A stretch of DNA of 64,000 nt from Diadophis punctatus similis (GCA_023053685.1 JALIGW010000005.1:30284480-30348479); one strand, 5' to 3'. Numbered from the stretch's first letter, positions 48,301 to 60,060 are shown. The notes: generated by a model from the letters alone, not told the origin. Made by a program: numbers and translations.

Positions 48301-48832
48301 CATACTCCGCCAGCTGCATTGGCTGCCCATTGGTCTCCGGATACAATTCAAGGTGCTGATCATCATCTTTAAAGCCCTACATGGCTTAGGACCAGGTTAT
48401 CTCCGGGACCGCATTCTGCCGCATTCCTCCCTTCGACCGGTTAGGTCCCACAGAGTGGGTCTCCTCCAGGTCCCGTCAGCCAAACAGTGCCGACTGGCGG
48501 GGCCTAGGGGGAGGGCCTTCTCTGTGGGGGCCCCTGCTCTCTGGAACCAACTTCCCCCAGAGATCCGAACCATCCCCACCTTGCTGGTCTTCCGAAAAGC
48601 CATTAAGACATGGCTCTTCCTGCAGGCAGGGGTGAGTTGAGACGATTTATTCCTGATGTCTCCCCCATGTATGTATGATGTGTGTATATTTATATTTTTA
48701 ATTGTTTTTAAGTGCTTTTAATAATTTTTGTTTGGAGTTTTTGTATAAAATGTTGTACGCCGCCCTGAGTCCTGCGGGAGTAGGGCGGCATAGAAAAGCT
48801 ACCAAATAAATAAATAAATAAATAAATAAATA
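45366..48832 (+). mobile_element. 5'-truncated L2-type LINE, plus strand
   Basis: A second copy of the family at 9534-14142, in opposite orientation. It starts within the 5' part near 45366, shortly upstream of the main ORF, and ends in an (AAAT)n tail (48803-48832) after GCCCTGAGTCCTGCGGGAG. The two copies share most protein motifs almost residue for residue, so they are close relatives. Confidence 0.88.
45403..48640 (+). pseudogene. LINE endonuclease/reverse transcriptase with one frameshift
   Basis: Read from 45403 the frame holds the endonuclease (LLLNARSITNK, ETWLGQEGG, LGDFNLPSAG, SWSDHFLLRLDF) and the reverse transcriptase (QSGFRRGYSTETAL, LLDLSAAFDTIDH, YGVPQGSVLSP, YADDTQLYI). At about 48080 a run of seven G (GCTAGGGGGGGCTTTTGC) carries one extra base relative to the copy at 9837-12812. 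The frame is lost and stops at 48177. The proper frame continues from 48107 to the natural end at 48640 (ALVTSRLDYCNALYMGLPLK, then GAPALWNQLPPEIRTIPTLL, ending LQAGVS). This is the part missing from the other copy, so each copy is damaged at a different place. Confidence 0.87.
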
Positions 48833-48872
48833 TTCAAGAATTGGTCTAGCAAATGTTTTCTATGGTCTAGTT

Positions 48873-49278
48873 CAGTGATGGCGAACCTATGGCACGGGTG
48901 CCATATCTGCCGGCACGCGAACTGTTGCCCTAGCTCAGCTCCAGCGTGCATGTGCGTGCCTGCCAGCTGATTTTTGGCTCACGCAGAGGCTCTGGGAGGG
49001 CGATTTCAGCCTCCGGAGGGCCTCCGGGGTGGCGGGGGGAGTGTTTTCGCCCTCCCCAAACTCCAAGAAAGCCTCTGGAGCCTGGGGAGGGCAAAAAACG
49101 GGCCTACTGGGCCCACTGGAAGTCGGGAAACGGGGGAGTTGGGGATGTCGCGCACGCATGCGCAGAGGGGTGGGGTGAGTGGGGGGCTTTGAATTATGGG
49201 TGTGGGCACACATGTGCGTGCGATAGCGCGCGTGCGCGTTATTTCGGCACCCGAGGAAAAAAAGGTTCGCCATCACTG
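48873..49278. mobile_element. hAT-type element, GATGGCGAACC family, copy 3
   Basis: A 406-bp element from CAGTGATGGCGAACCTATGG to GGTTCGCCATCACTG, with a perfect 8-bp duplication GTCTAGTT (48865-48872, 49279-49286). It sits 40 bp downstream of the L2 tail. Confidence 0.92.
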
Positions 49279-49286
49279 GTCTAGTT

Positions 49287-50133
49287 AAAAGTACAATATT
49301 ACCAGAGAAGAAGCTATGCAAGATTAGGTTAACAACTCTTAATGCTTTTTTAGGCTGGACAGGTATAAAAAGCCTCTGACGTTCAAGATGAAGCAGGTGG
49401 TAACACTCTTGCATCAGTACTGTGGTCTTATATTAATTGATCATTAGATATAAATGTGTAATCAGCAGTTGCCCTTCTTATAGTGACAAGCAAGAATTAC
49501 TGTAGATCCTCCTTTTTCAAATATATAGACACTAAGGAAAAATGCAGAATTTTGAATATTGATTGAGTGTTAGACATTCCTTTGATAACCTGGAATAAAT
49601 TCACAGCAATGAGAAAATTCTGATTCTCTAAATACTATGCCAAGCCTTGCTTTTAAGAAAAATAAGACAGTTGCAAACAGTAGCTAAACTAATGTGACCT
49701 GATCATCTTCCACATTGTTTTTCCCTTCTACATTTATTAAAACTAACTCAGTGTAGAGCTGTAATCTAAGGAAAGGAAAATGGAGAATTTTTAAATGAAT
49801 GTCAACCTCTGAAAGCTTTTCGTTACTAATGGAGGGGGAATAGGACAGGTATTTTAGAGCTTGCTTGTTTTAGAGCTCTTATTTTTTTTAAAAAAAAGTT
49901 TAGTTTTTGTTCTAAGAGACCTTTTCTCGAGATTCAAATATACAGCTAGACTTGGGGAGCGAAAGAGATTGCAAAGAATATTATAATGGATTTTTTCTAT
50001 ATTACATATTCTTTTATTTTAAAAAGAGATAGCCACCCTTCATTTACCTCTGTATGATTGTAGGGATACAATGATGCAGTTTTCTTAATGACAGTAGAGA
50101 TGTGGCTCACTATTGCCTTTTCTCTCCATATTA
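49287..50133. other. Intergenic sequence, no recognised element
   Basis: AT-rich interval between two members of the same hAT family. No gene seen. Confidence 0.4.
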
Positions 50134-50141
50134 GTCTAGTG

Positions 50142-50677
50142 CAGTGGTGGCGAACCTTTTTCGGCTCGCGTGCCAAAAAGGGGGGGGCGCACTCGCGCGC
50201 GCTCGCGTGCCCACACCCATTCCCTCCCCCCACGCATGCGCACAACACCCCCCCATGCTGTCCCCTGCGCATGCGCACACACCCCCACCGCCGCGCAAAG
50301 GCTTACCGGAGCCTGGGACGACGAAACCGGCAAACCGGAAGTGCGAAAAAACGCACTTCTGGTTTGCCGGTATGCTGTTTTTTGCACTCCGGAGGGTTCA
50401 GGGAAGCTCCCTGAAGCTCCGGAATGCAAAAAACTACAAAACGGACAAATCGTAAGTGCGGAAAAGTGCACTTCCGGTTTGTCCGTTTTGTAGTTTTTTA
50501 CATTCCGGAGCTTCAGGGAGCTTCCCTGAACCCTCCGGAGTGCAAAAAACAGCACACCGGCAAACCGTAAGTGCGTTTTTTCGCACTTCCGGTTTGCCGG
50601 TGGGAAACCCTCGCGTGCCGGCTTCTATGGCTCCGCGTGCCACCTCTGGCACGCGTGCCATAGGTTCGCCACCACGG
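50142..50677. mobile_element. hAT-type element, GATGGCGAACC family, copy 4 (giant palindrome)
   Basis: A 536-bp element from CAGTGGTGGCGAACC to GGTTCGCCACCACGG, with a perfect 8-bp duplication GTCTAGTG (50134-50141, 50678-50685). Positions 50326-50601 form one near-perfect palindrome centred at about 50463. The outer arm of each side is itself a hairpin (CCGGAAGTGCG/CGCACTTCYGG), as is the centre (AAGTGCGGAAAAGTGCACTT). Confidence 0.92.
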
Positions 50678-50685
50678 GTCTAGTG

Positions 50686-51713
50686 ACTAGTCCTTGTATT
50701 GTTCTGAATGTTCATCATTTACTTCCTTACAATAAAGTTGAATAGACTTGTGACAAGAATATGCCTAAACTGTTCTTCAGCTGAAGACTGCTTCTAAAAG
50801 TAGCACTTCCAACAGAAATATATCAGCCCAGGGTATGTCAGAAAAAAAGCTAAGATATTGATTTGGGCTTCTAGGAGGCTAAAATAAGTATCTCCACCAG
50901 GCTGCTCTGCCTTCTACTATTTGTTCTGGGTAGAAAACAAGTTTTGTCCTTTTAACAAATAATTATAGTGGACAGGCTTGTAATATGCTATGACTATATT
51001 GTCTGGTGCTTTATTGTAAAGTTAAGTCAAATAAGTGTGGGAGAAAAAGAGGGAGCAGAAAAGTAAATATTTGGAAAGAATAATCCAATCATCATTTTAG
51101 CCTTGTGAACATATTCCTGCTTTTCTGTTAAAAAAAAAGATTCTGGCTCCACGTCTATGGAAATATTGTAAAAACTCATTTACATTGAAATTATGTCATT
51201 TTTTTGTGTACGCACAGATGGTGTAGTAAGCTGGCAGAATCTTTCTGCAATAATGGGTTGCATGTAGTCTTGTCTATTCCTCACTCAGGATTGATATATT
51301 GTCCATAATAGCCAGATGTCTTGGTCACTGGGCCAGCTACTACCGCAGTTCAAGATTATATTCCCAGTACTAAACCAGAAAGTACAAATGAAAGTACACG
51401 GAAGAATGACTATGTCATCTTATGTTAAAGTGGCTTAAATTTGAAAACAACAAGAAGAAATATTTATTTTTCTTTTCTGTTAGACCAGGTGGGAGTAACA
51501 TAAATCAGATATTTATATAATATCTGAAGAGATTCTGCAGTTCAAGAAGGACTTCTGTGAAAAACCCAGACATGGGAACTAAGTTTCAAATTTGTAAAGT
51601 CATCCCTCTCCCCCAATATTTGGTGTTGGAACTGGGTTCATTTTGGTTGTCAAGCATTTCTTGGGTTCGGGCTAAGTATGGATGTCTCTTTCCTTATGTA
51701 TTATAATGTAATG
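50686..51713. other. Intergenic sequence, no recognised element
   Basis: AT-rich DNA with no supported gene or bounded element. Confidence 0.4.
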
Positions 51714-51715
51714 TA

Positions 51716-53375
51716 CAGTCAGGTCCATAAATATTGGGACATCGACACAATTCTAACATCTTTGGCTCTATACACCACCACAATGGAGTTGGAATGAAAC
51801 AAACACAATGTGCTTTAACTGCAGACTGTCAGCTTTAATGTGAGGGTATGTACATCCAACTCAGGTGAACGGTGTAGGACTTACAGCAGTTTCCATATGT
51901 GCATCCCACTTGTTAAGGGACCAAAAGTAATGGGACAACTGGCTTCTCAGCTGTTCCATAGCCAGGTGTGTGATATTTCCACATTACCCCAATTACAATG
52001 TGCAGATAAAAGGCCCAGAGTTCATTTCAAGTGTGCTATTTGCATTTGGAATCTGTTGCTGTCAACTCTCAAGATGAGATCCAAAGAGCTCTATCAGTGC
52101 TTCACTATCAGTGAAGCAAGCCATCATTAGGCTGAAGAAAGAAAACAAACCCATCAGAAAGATAGCAAGAACATTAGGCGTGGCCAAAACAACTGTTTGG
52201 AACATTCTCAAAAAGCAGGAACGCACTGGTGAGCTCAGCAACACCAAAAGACCCAGGTGACCACGGAAAACAACTGTGGTGGATGACCGAAGAATTCTTT
52301 CCCTGGTGAAGAAAACACCCTTCACAACAGTTGGCCAGATCAAGAACACTGTCCAGGAGGTAGGTGTATGTGTGTGAAAGTCAACAATCAAGAGAAGACT
52401 TCACCAGAGAGAATACAGAGGGTTCACCACAAGATGTAAACCATTGGTGAGCCTCAAAAACAGGAAGGCCAGATTAGAGTTTGCAAAACAACATCTAACA
52501 AAGCCTTCACAGTTCTGGAACAAGATCCTATGGACAGATGAGACCAAGGTCAACTTGTACCAGAGTGATGGGAAGAGAAGAGTATGGAGAAGGAAAGGAA
52601 CTGCTCATGATCTTAAACATACCACCTCATCAGTGAAGCATGGTGGTGGTAGTGTCATGGCATGGGCATGTATGGCTGCCAATGGAACTGGTTCTCTTGT
52701 ATTTATTGATGATGTGACTGATGACAAAAGCAGCAGGATGAATTCTGAAGTGTTTCGGGCAATATTATCTGCTCACATTCAGCCAAAAGCTGCAGAACTC
52801 ATTGGACGGTGCTTCACAGTGCAGATGGACAATGACCCAAAGCATACTGCAAAAGCAACCAAAGAATTGTTGAAGGGACAGAAGTGGAATGTTATGCAAT
52901 GGCCAAGTCAATCACCTGACCTGAATCCCATTGAGCATGCATTTCACTTGCTGAAGACAAAACTGAAGGGAAAATGCCCCAAGAACAAGCAGGAACTGAA
53001 GACGGTTCCAGTGGAGGCCTGGCAGAGCATCTCCAGGGATGAAACCCAGCGTCTGGTAATGTCTATGCGTTCCAGACTTCAGGCTGTGATTGACTTGCAA
53101 AGGATTTGCAACCAAGTATTAAGAAGGGAAAGTTTGATTTATGATTATTATTCTGTCCCATTACTTTTGGTCCCTTAACAAGTGGGATGCACATATGGAA
53201 ACTGCTGTAAGTCCTACACCGTTCACCTGAGTTGGATGTACATACCCTCACATTAAAGCTGACAGTCTGCAGTTAAAGCACATTGTGTTTGTTTCATTCC
53301 AACTTCATTGTGGTGGTGTATAGAGCCAAAGATGTTAGAATTGTGTCGATGTCCCAATATTTATGGACCTGACTG
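51716..53375 (+). mobile_element. Tc1-like transposon with 222-bp inverted repeats
   Basis: A 1660-bp element flanked by TA (51714-51715 and 53376-53377). Terminal inverted repeats of 222 bp (51716-51937 and 53154-53375) start CAGTCAGGTCCATAAATATT and differ, as far as I can see, at one position (51786). Long inverted repeats of this kind, with related motifs at both ends of each arm, are the IR/DR layout of many vertebrate Tc1 elements. Near-identity of the arms implies a recent insertion. Confidence 0.95.
52074..53178 (+). pseudogene. Tc1-type transposase, N-terminus broken, catalytic half open
   Basis: Transposase that cuts and pastes the element. The frame from the ATG at 52074 is shifted before about 52129. 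From there the family frame runs through an HTH region (IRKIARTLGVAKTTVWNI) with nonsense codons at 52258 and 52375. The remainder, from 52444, is 244 uninterrupted residues ending in the usual YYSVPLLLVP inside the right inverted repeat. The DD34E triad is complete: Asp in LWTDETKVN (residue 32 of this part), Asp in VQMDNDPKHT (129) and Glu in SPDLNPIEH (164), exactly 34 residues between the last two. The element could therefore be moved only with transposase from another copy. Confidence 0.92.
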
Positions 53376-53377
53376 TA

Positions 53378-54194
53378 AATGCTTGGACCAAGACACTGAG
53401 CTTTAATAAATTATAATTTAGATAATAAATTATGGTTTAACAAATGACAGTTTAGAGCTATTTATGAATTTAGCTACTGAATAGGTTAATGTAAAAACAA
53501 AGAGACATTAGCTAATTAAGCCTGTATGTGCAACTCATATAATAATGTTTGATTAAATCTCCTGGTCTCAATTAAATGAGAACTGATCTGTTTATGTAAC
53601 AGTAGGAAGTCATCTTTACTTTTCTATAAACATTTGATCTGTCAACCTACTCAATGTTAATCTTCTGGTACATAATTTTGAATACTAATTTTGGGTTTGT
53701 TCATGTTCAGTGCTCAGAGTTGGTTAAAGTTCAATGTTCAGAGTTGGGGCAGTTTATGCATTATGTAAAATGCATATATACATTGTACTCATCTGCTTGA
53801 CTATTTAAAAAAAATATTTTCCATTTTTATTATGTAATCTTGCTTTATGTAAACTGCCTTGAACGTTCTAAATAAAAAGACAATATAACATTTATATAAA
53901 TGATTGCTGGAAATTCAGTCTTGTTATGTCCAACATATGCTTTCAAAACTTATTGCATGAATTGCTTTTCATGCTGTTTATTCCATAACAATGTACTGGC
54001 TAATCATGAGTTGTCAGATACATTTGGGTGATTTTTAATTCTGTTTCTGCTTATTTTAAACTTGCTTTAAAAAAGCAGAAAAAGAGACAATATAACTCTG
54101 TTCAGAATATATTTAACAAATCATAGGAGAGATTTTTTCCCCTTTTTATGACCCTGTCAAACTCCTGTGGGGGTTTGCCATTTAAACCTTTGAG
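53378..54194. other. Intergenic sequence with possible LINE tail
   Basis: AT-rich. About 53800-53885 (CTTTATGTAAACTGCCTTGA, then AATAAAAAG) resembles the 3' end of an old LINE. No gene recognised. Confidence 0.35.
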
Positions 54195-54390
54195 AGACCC
54201 TTTAATCCCTTTATTCAAGTTGAAGTCAGGGCGACTGAATGCAGCTGAGCATTTACTGGCCGGATGCCCTTCCTGATGCCAATGCAGAGTTTGCAGCAGA
54301 TATTTTCTCTTTGCACCCTGATAGAGAAATATCTGCCACTGCCTAGGATCGAACTCTCAACCTTCCAATGGGCCAGCGCACCACTCACAA
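54195..54390 (-). mobile_element. SINE-like fragment
   Basis: The minus strand reads a tRNA-like B box (AGTTCGATCC; GGATCGAACT on the plus strand at about 54345) and a 3' part with GGCCGGATGCCCTTCCTG (plus strand), a motif I associate with older vertebrate SINEs. Boundaries and family are uncertain. Confidence 0.4.
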
Positions 54391-55605
54391 ATGGTAGGAG
54401 AGAATGATAGATGTTTATTATGGAAAATCTGCATACCTTGACTGGATTTTGTGGCATACAGCCAGTATACAACAGCCAATGTAAAGAAATATAATTATGG
54501 TTTATAATGCACAGTATATAAATGTATAAAACCCAAACTGCACAGGATAATTCTGTAGTTCTACAAATATGCAGGCTGTTGAGTTCTTCAAAATTCTTCA
54601 GTAAATAAGGTATTACCAAAAAGAAGAAGAAAATATCTACTTCTACCAAGAATCAGCTCAAAGAATCCCAAATGGACTTTGTAAATAGAATGCAGAGATA
54701 GTGTTAGGTGCTCTAGGTATCCTGTTATCCTAGAGCTGGACAATTTAGTTCTCTGTGCTCAAATCTTATTATTATTTCGTTCGCCTCCTCAATAGCTGCT
54801 TATGATTTTCCTGAACCTTTTTCCTGACATACATATTTTTGTGCTGACTTTTTCTAACAGTCAGTCTATTGAAGGTAATTTTTCATAACATAACAGATTT
54901 GTGTGTGTTGCACACAACTTTTGCCAATGCAGGCATTTTTTATTAAATTGGGAACTGCACTACAAGATTCAGAAAACTGCAAATATCAAAATATAACTAT
55001 GCTTTGGCTGGTACACTGATTAAGGGAAATTTGAAGTATGGATAGATACTTGAATTTTCCCTATCCAAATTCCTGTAAGAATGTTTTAAGACTTAAGACT
55101 CATCTCTGGGTGATTTTGGCTTAACTTTAGGAGTGGACTCCCATGTCATGGTAAGTCCTTGTATGACTTATAAACTAAGATCTTGATTGGGGACTAAATA
55201 TTATGGCTTGTTTAAGGAGCCATAATTAAAATAATCCATGGTTTATGTGAATTTGTGAGCCCATCCTATAAAGCAAAACTGGCAGCAATAATCATTTGAG
55301 GGAAACTGAACAGAATATAAACCTGTCACTCTAGAGACCTAAAATGCAAACATTCCCCAATTAATTCCTTGGAGATGGTTTCACAGACAAAAGGAAGAGA
55401 AAAGATAATCCTGACACTTGTGTTGTAATATATTTGATAAGATGTACAAAGGTGAATAGTTTCATTCAGTTATTTAATCACATGTACTTTTCTTCCTAGA
55501 CATTTTGGGCAAGTTCAAAAAAAGATCACTGCCTGACTGAATGTAGGCTTTGAATTTTATTTCAACATTGACAATCTTGCAAATGAAGGCAAATGTATGT
55601 GTCCC
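54391..55605. other. Intergenic sequence, no recognised element
   Basis: AT-rich DNA with no supported gene or bounded element. Confidence 0.35.
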
Positions 55606-55609
55606 AGGA

Positions 55610-55722
55610 TAAGATTGCAGAATCCAATCTGAGTCGGTCACCGGGACAAGAATTTTATTTTCCCAAACTTTTGGACTTATGCTGGAGCCCATCCTCAGGC
55701 TTCTCTCTCTCCAGACACATTC

Positions 55723-55758
<36 letters not shown>

Positions 55759-55858
55759 TTCCCCAAGAATGGGCTCCAGCACAAGTCCAAAAGCTTGGAA
55801 GAATAAACTTCTGGTCCCAGTGACCAACTCATATTGGATCCTCCAATTAGCAATCTTA
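55610..55858. repeat. Foldback: 90-bp arms around (AG)n
   Basis: A long inverted repeat with arms 55610-55700 and about 55768-55858. Landmarks pair across the centre: TAAGATTGC with GCAATCTTA, GGTCACCGGGAC with GTCCCAGTGACC, and CTTTTGGACTTATGCTGGAGC with its partner (GCTCCAGCACAAGTCC). The loop holds an (AG)n microsatellite. No target duplication was identified. Confidence 0.8.
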
Positions 55859-55943
55859 CCTGAATGTCATCCTCTATGCAACTGAGAACAACGGTTTGTT
55901 TAGGAGTTAAGGGGTAGCAAGAATAGATCTAGATCTTGTTTTA

Positions 55944-56030
55944 CTGTATTTTTTGGAGTATAAGACGCACCTTTTTACCCCCCAAAAGAGGGTGAAAACT
56001 TGGGTGCGTCTTATACACCGAATGTACAAG
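55944..56030 (+). mobile_element. Terminal fragment of the TA-flanked CCGTATTTTT MITE family (copy 2)
   Basis: Starts CTGTATTTTTTGGAGTATAA after TA and continues into the subterminal GACGCACC and GGTGCGTCTTATAC region, then loses similarity. A right end was not found. Confidence 0.7.
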
Positions 56031-56624
56031 AAATACCACTTGCCTGCAAGCAAAAATTGGAGTGACCACAAAACAAAGTAATAGAAAATAAAGAAAATAA
56101 AGTACTCTGGGACTTTAGAATCCAAACAAATAAACGTCAGCCACAAAACACCTTGAAAAAAAACAAAAAATTATGTATAGTGGACTCTGCAATAGTGGAC
56201 TCTGGAGATAACAGCAGAGGACAGAAGGAATTGGTAAAAAATAATAAACCATAAAGACCCGCAAATAGAGGTAGAATGACAGTTTCAAAAGGGAATAAAG
56301 TTGGTACCAATAGTAATAGGCACCTTAGGCAAAGCTATAAAACATCTAGAACACCATTTGTACACCATTGGCACTGACAAAACTACCACCAGTCAATTGC
56401 AGAAGGCAACTTTATTTGGATCAGCTTATTTCTTGTAACAATACCTTAACATCATCAAACACAACATCTACCTATCCCAGGACCTTAGTAAGGACTCGAT
56501 AGGTGGACACAAATGCCTAATCCAGTCTAAATATCTGGTTATCTATGCAATCAACCATAATGTAGTTTACCGTAGAGGAAAACAACACTAATTTATTGAG
56601 TTTCCAGAGATTCAGTATTCAATG
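56031..56624. other. Intergenic sequence, no recognised element
   Basis: AT-rich DNA with no supported gene or bounded element. Confidence 0.35.
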
Positions 56625-56632
56625 ACTTAGAA

Positions 56633-57651
56633 CTGTGATGGCGAACCAATGGCACATGTGCCGGAAGTGGCACACAGAGCCATCTCTCTGGGCACACAAG
56701 CCATCGCCTGTTGCTCTTCCGGGTTCCAGCGCCCCAGCCAGCTGGTCTTCCAGTTTCTGGTGCGCATGCACGCACGAAGTCCAGCACGCCGGAAACCAGA
56801 AGATCCTGCTCTTCTGGTTTTCAGTGCTCCCGCGTGCGTGAATTCCAGCTGGCCATCGCACCATAACCCAGAAGAGCAACGAGCAACGGCTCACGTGCCC
56901 AAAGACGTGGAGAGGGGATCCCAGCCGGGGCTTCCCTCCTCCCTGCCCGAGCAGGCTTCTTCCGTGGCCCCAGCCCTCCAGTCCGTGGCACCGATGCACG
57001 TCCACAATCCAGAACACCTGGCTGGCTCAGGTGCACGGGGCAGCAGGGCAGCATTTGCTGGCTGGGTGGCCGGCCACCCCAGCCGCTGCTCCTGCCGCTG
57101 CCTGGGGCGAGGGGGGGGCAGTTCTTGCACTGCCGCTTCTGGCTGGGATGCTGGAGGAGGAGCCACCATTGGGGAGGCGAGCTGCCCCAGGAGATGCTAC
57201 CAAGTGCCTGGCTTGCCGGCGAGGGAATGGCTGTGGGGGCCAGCCGATTGCTCCTGCCCCTCGCCCTGCAGCTGCCGCTACTGCTGCTGCTCTTCTCTCC
57301 TTCTTCGCAGGAGCTGAGTCCACACAGGAGGAACGTCTGTCCGGCGCCGGGGTAAGAGGCATGCCGGTTGGGAAGCGGTCGCGCTTCCTTGGCAGAAGTG
57401 GCAGGGGAGGCTGCGCTGGTTTGTTCTCGGTGGTGGGCTGGGAGGGCACTTCATTGATACTCTTCTGGTTTCTGGCAAACGCATGCGCACAGCTGGTCTT
57501 CGCGCACACATGCATGCCAGAAACCAGAAGACCAGGTGGCCGGCGTGCATGCTCGCTGGGCGGCTGTTCTTCCAGTTTCTGACATACGGGTGCATGCGGA
57601 CATGCACACTCCCATTTCGGTACTCGGTGCCGAAAAAGTTCACCAACGTTG
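56633..57651. mobile_element. hAT-type element, GATGGCGAACC family, copy 5 (1 kb, GC-rich)
   Basis: A 1019-bp element from CTGTGATGGCGAACCAATGG to a degenerate right end (AAGTTCACCAACGTTG), with a perfect 8-bp duplication ACTTAGAA (56625-56632, 57652-57659). The interior is very GC-rich and includes inverted matches near its ends (CTGGTCTTCCAGTTTCTGG against CCAGAAACCAGAAGACCAG). It opens several long overlapping frames, but none resembles a protein family. Confidence 0.85.
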
Positions 57652-57659
57652 ACTTAGAA

Positions 57660-58039
57660 CATAGTATTTCAGAAATGTCTAAGTAAAGCTTGGATGCAGA
57701 GTTTTATCAAAGCAACAATTGTCATTACAACTGAAATACTGTAAGTCTGACTGAATGTCCATTTTTTCCCTATATTGTTCTTTCATCCAGGGTCTCTCTC
57801 TGTGTGCTGAGATCATTCTTTTAGAGTCTGAATGCTGAATGCTGAATATCTGTTACCTACTTTTTAGTGGGCCTGGAAGCAATCTTATTTCTATCATCAT
57901 GAGACTGAAGAATGAATTAAAATTTTGCACCTATTTGGGGGAGGTTGCAGGGGGCATATCAGGTGACACAGTCAGATTATTGGGTAGGCAGGACTGATAT
58001 ACCTGGCAGTGCTCGTGGTTTAATATACGAGATCAGGAT
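57660..58039. other. Intergenic sequence, no recognised element
   Basis: AT-rich interval without a recognised feature. Confidence 0.4.
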
Positions 58040-58322
58040 TGTTTAATGCAATACAATGAAACTAACCAGTTACAAGCAGAAATACAATTATGTACTGTAT
58101 GTATGTATGCATGTATGTATTTTATTCATTTTTTTGTGGAGGTGCATAAGGAGGGGTGAATTCTGTGTGTTTGTTTGGGCTACATTGTCATGTTGTAATG
58201 TAGATTCTTTCTTAGCTGCTCTTCTACTGCTCTTCTACTCTATCACATCTGTACAGTGTCTTTTTTATTTTTTGTCCTTTTTCCTGAAAATGCACTGCTG
58301 AGCGCTTTTTGCCTTTGACCAG

Positions 58323-58790
58323 TTGTACCAACAGACTGTATATGGCCTACAACCAGATCATCAGAGATTAAAATCCAGGAAAAGCTTCCTTAGGTCCATG
58401 GAAGTCTTCGAAGAATTTAAAAGCAGAGAGGACCTATGGAAAGGTACAAAGAACCAACACTGGATGGAACCAATGGAGGAGCTGACACCTGGGTCTGACG
58501 ATTGCTGCTGGAAAGTATGGAAATCATTGAATAGACTGTGCATGAGTACAATAAGATCCAGTGACACTCTGAACAAACGGAGCTATCCGGTGGCTTCTGT
58601 TTTTTGCAATTGTGGTGACATTGCAGACAACACCACATACCTGCCCTTTGTGCCCTGATCGGTGTACACTTGAGGACTTCATTGTAGCATGACAGAATGC
58701 AATTAATGTTGCTAGTTTCTGGCCAAGATCTGTTTAACTTGTACATATTTCAATCTTGTATTTTATATTTTATATTTTATATCATATTGT
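58323..58790 (+). pseudogene. Possible fossil retroelement C-terminus with (TTTTA)n tail
   Basis: An open frame (58323-58658) ends with KVWKSLNRL and VFCNCGDIADNTTYLPFVP. A Leu-Asn-Arg segment followed by a Cys-x-Cys-Gly and a terminal Cys/Pro motif is seen at the C-terminus of several retroelement polyproteins. The frame is followed by (TTTTATA)n-like repeats at about 58755-58785, which may be the 3' tail. The resemblance is short and was not tested. Confidence 0.35.
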
Positions 58791-58840
58791 ATGTCTTACT
58801 TTAATTGTGACGCTTCTAACACAAATAAACAAACCAGCCT

Positions 58841-60060
58841 TGTATCCTATACAAAGGACTTAAAAGATTCAAACACGGGAGAAAAAAATGACTTGACATT
58901 TATTATAATACATTGAGACATATGTCTATAGTAAAATATTTAGTACAATATATTATGATGTTACCTTTTAGTTACATGTTCACCAAAGATATCCCAACTA
59001 ACTTAGAAAAAGGATAATGCACATTTCCTGCTCTGTACAGAGTTCTCTTTAGGATTAATATGCTGTGGAACTGTGAATGCAAATGGCATTCATTATATTT
59101 GAATGAAGCTTTCATAAATTTTTCTGACTATCTTGATTTAAAAGAAAAATAAAACAAACTGGCTTTCAGGTTCCTTTGTAGAGCTTATATCTTAATTCTT
59201 CATTCCATCACAGTTGAGTATCAGTTTTATATTTTAATATGAAGTTATTTAAACTTTCTTTGATGTTTTTGTATATGTTGATTCTTTAGAAAATGCCATT
59301 GCTTGATTAATACCGTACTATATTTGTGCAGTGAGAGAAGAGCTTTAGACTGCTTATATAAACCATGTTTTATATATATAGAGAGATAAATATGTTCTAT
59401 TTGTATTTGTAAAAAAATAAAAAATAAAAACTATATCATTCAAGCATTGCCAAATCACATCACCCAGGTTTTATTTGAAAACCTCTGCAAGGTCAGTTTG
59501 AGTCTACACATAATTAGTATTTAAAAGACATGGACATACTGAAATGCTAAGGAGATTGCTTCCAGTAAATGGATTTTTGGACTTAATATTCTTATGGTGA
59601 TATTCCATAGAAGTAAATTCCACTTACCTAATATATCTTGATGGAGGTGAAAGTCTCACTGAAGAGATAGCAGCACAATACCAAATTTTGTTTTAAATCC
59701 TAGAATCTGTATATGAGCAAAAGTCAGAGGAGTTAAATATGACCAAATCCAGTTGAATCAATAGATTTCAAGCTTTCTTTGTATCATAAATCAGTGAAAT
59801 ATTAAGAGAATTGGAGAACAGGGTACAGAACAAATTCTGCTCAGCCATAAATCTCAAAGGGCAGCATTGTTATCCCCAATCTTCCCCTTTAACCTATATT
59901 ATTTTTATGAGGATAAAAATGAAACATCTTCATGCGTGCCACCCTGAGTTACATGAAAATGGGATACATATAATCAGCATACTGGCATATGGAAACATAA
60001 TAAATTACCATGATCACAATTAATCTTCCATTTTATGTTTATCTAATTACATAATAACTA
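58841..60060. other. Intergenic sequence, no recognised element
   Basis: AT-rich DNA with no supported gene or bounded element. Confidence 0.35.

Noticed and set aside
56649..57582. Frames of 222 and 183 codons rich in Ala, Pro, Cys
   Set aside because: They lie wholly within a hAT-type element bounded by an 8-bp target duplication and have low-complexity composition.
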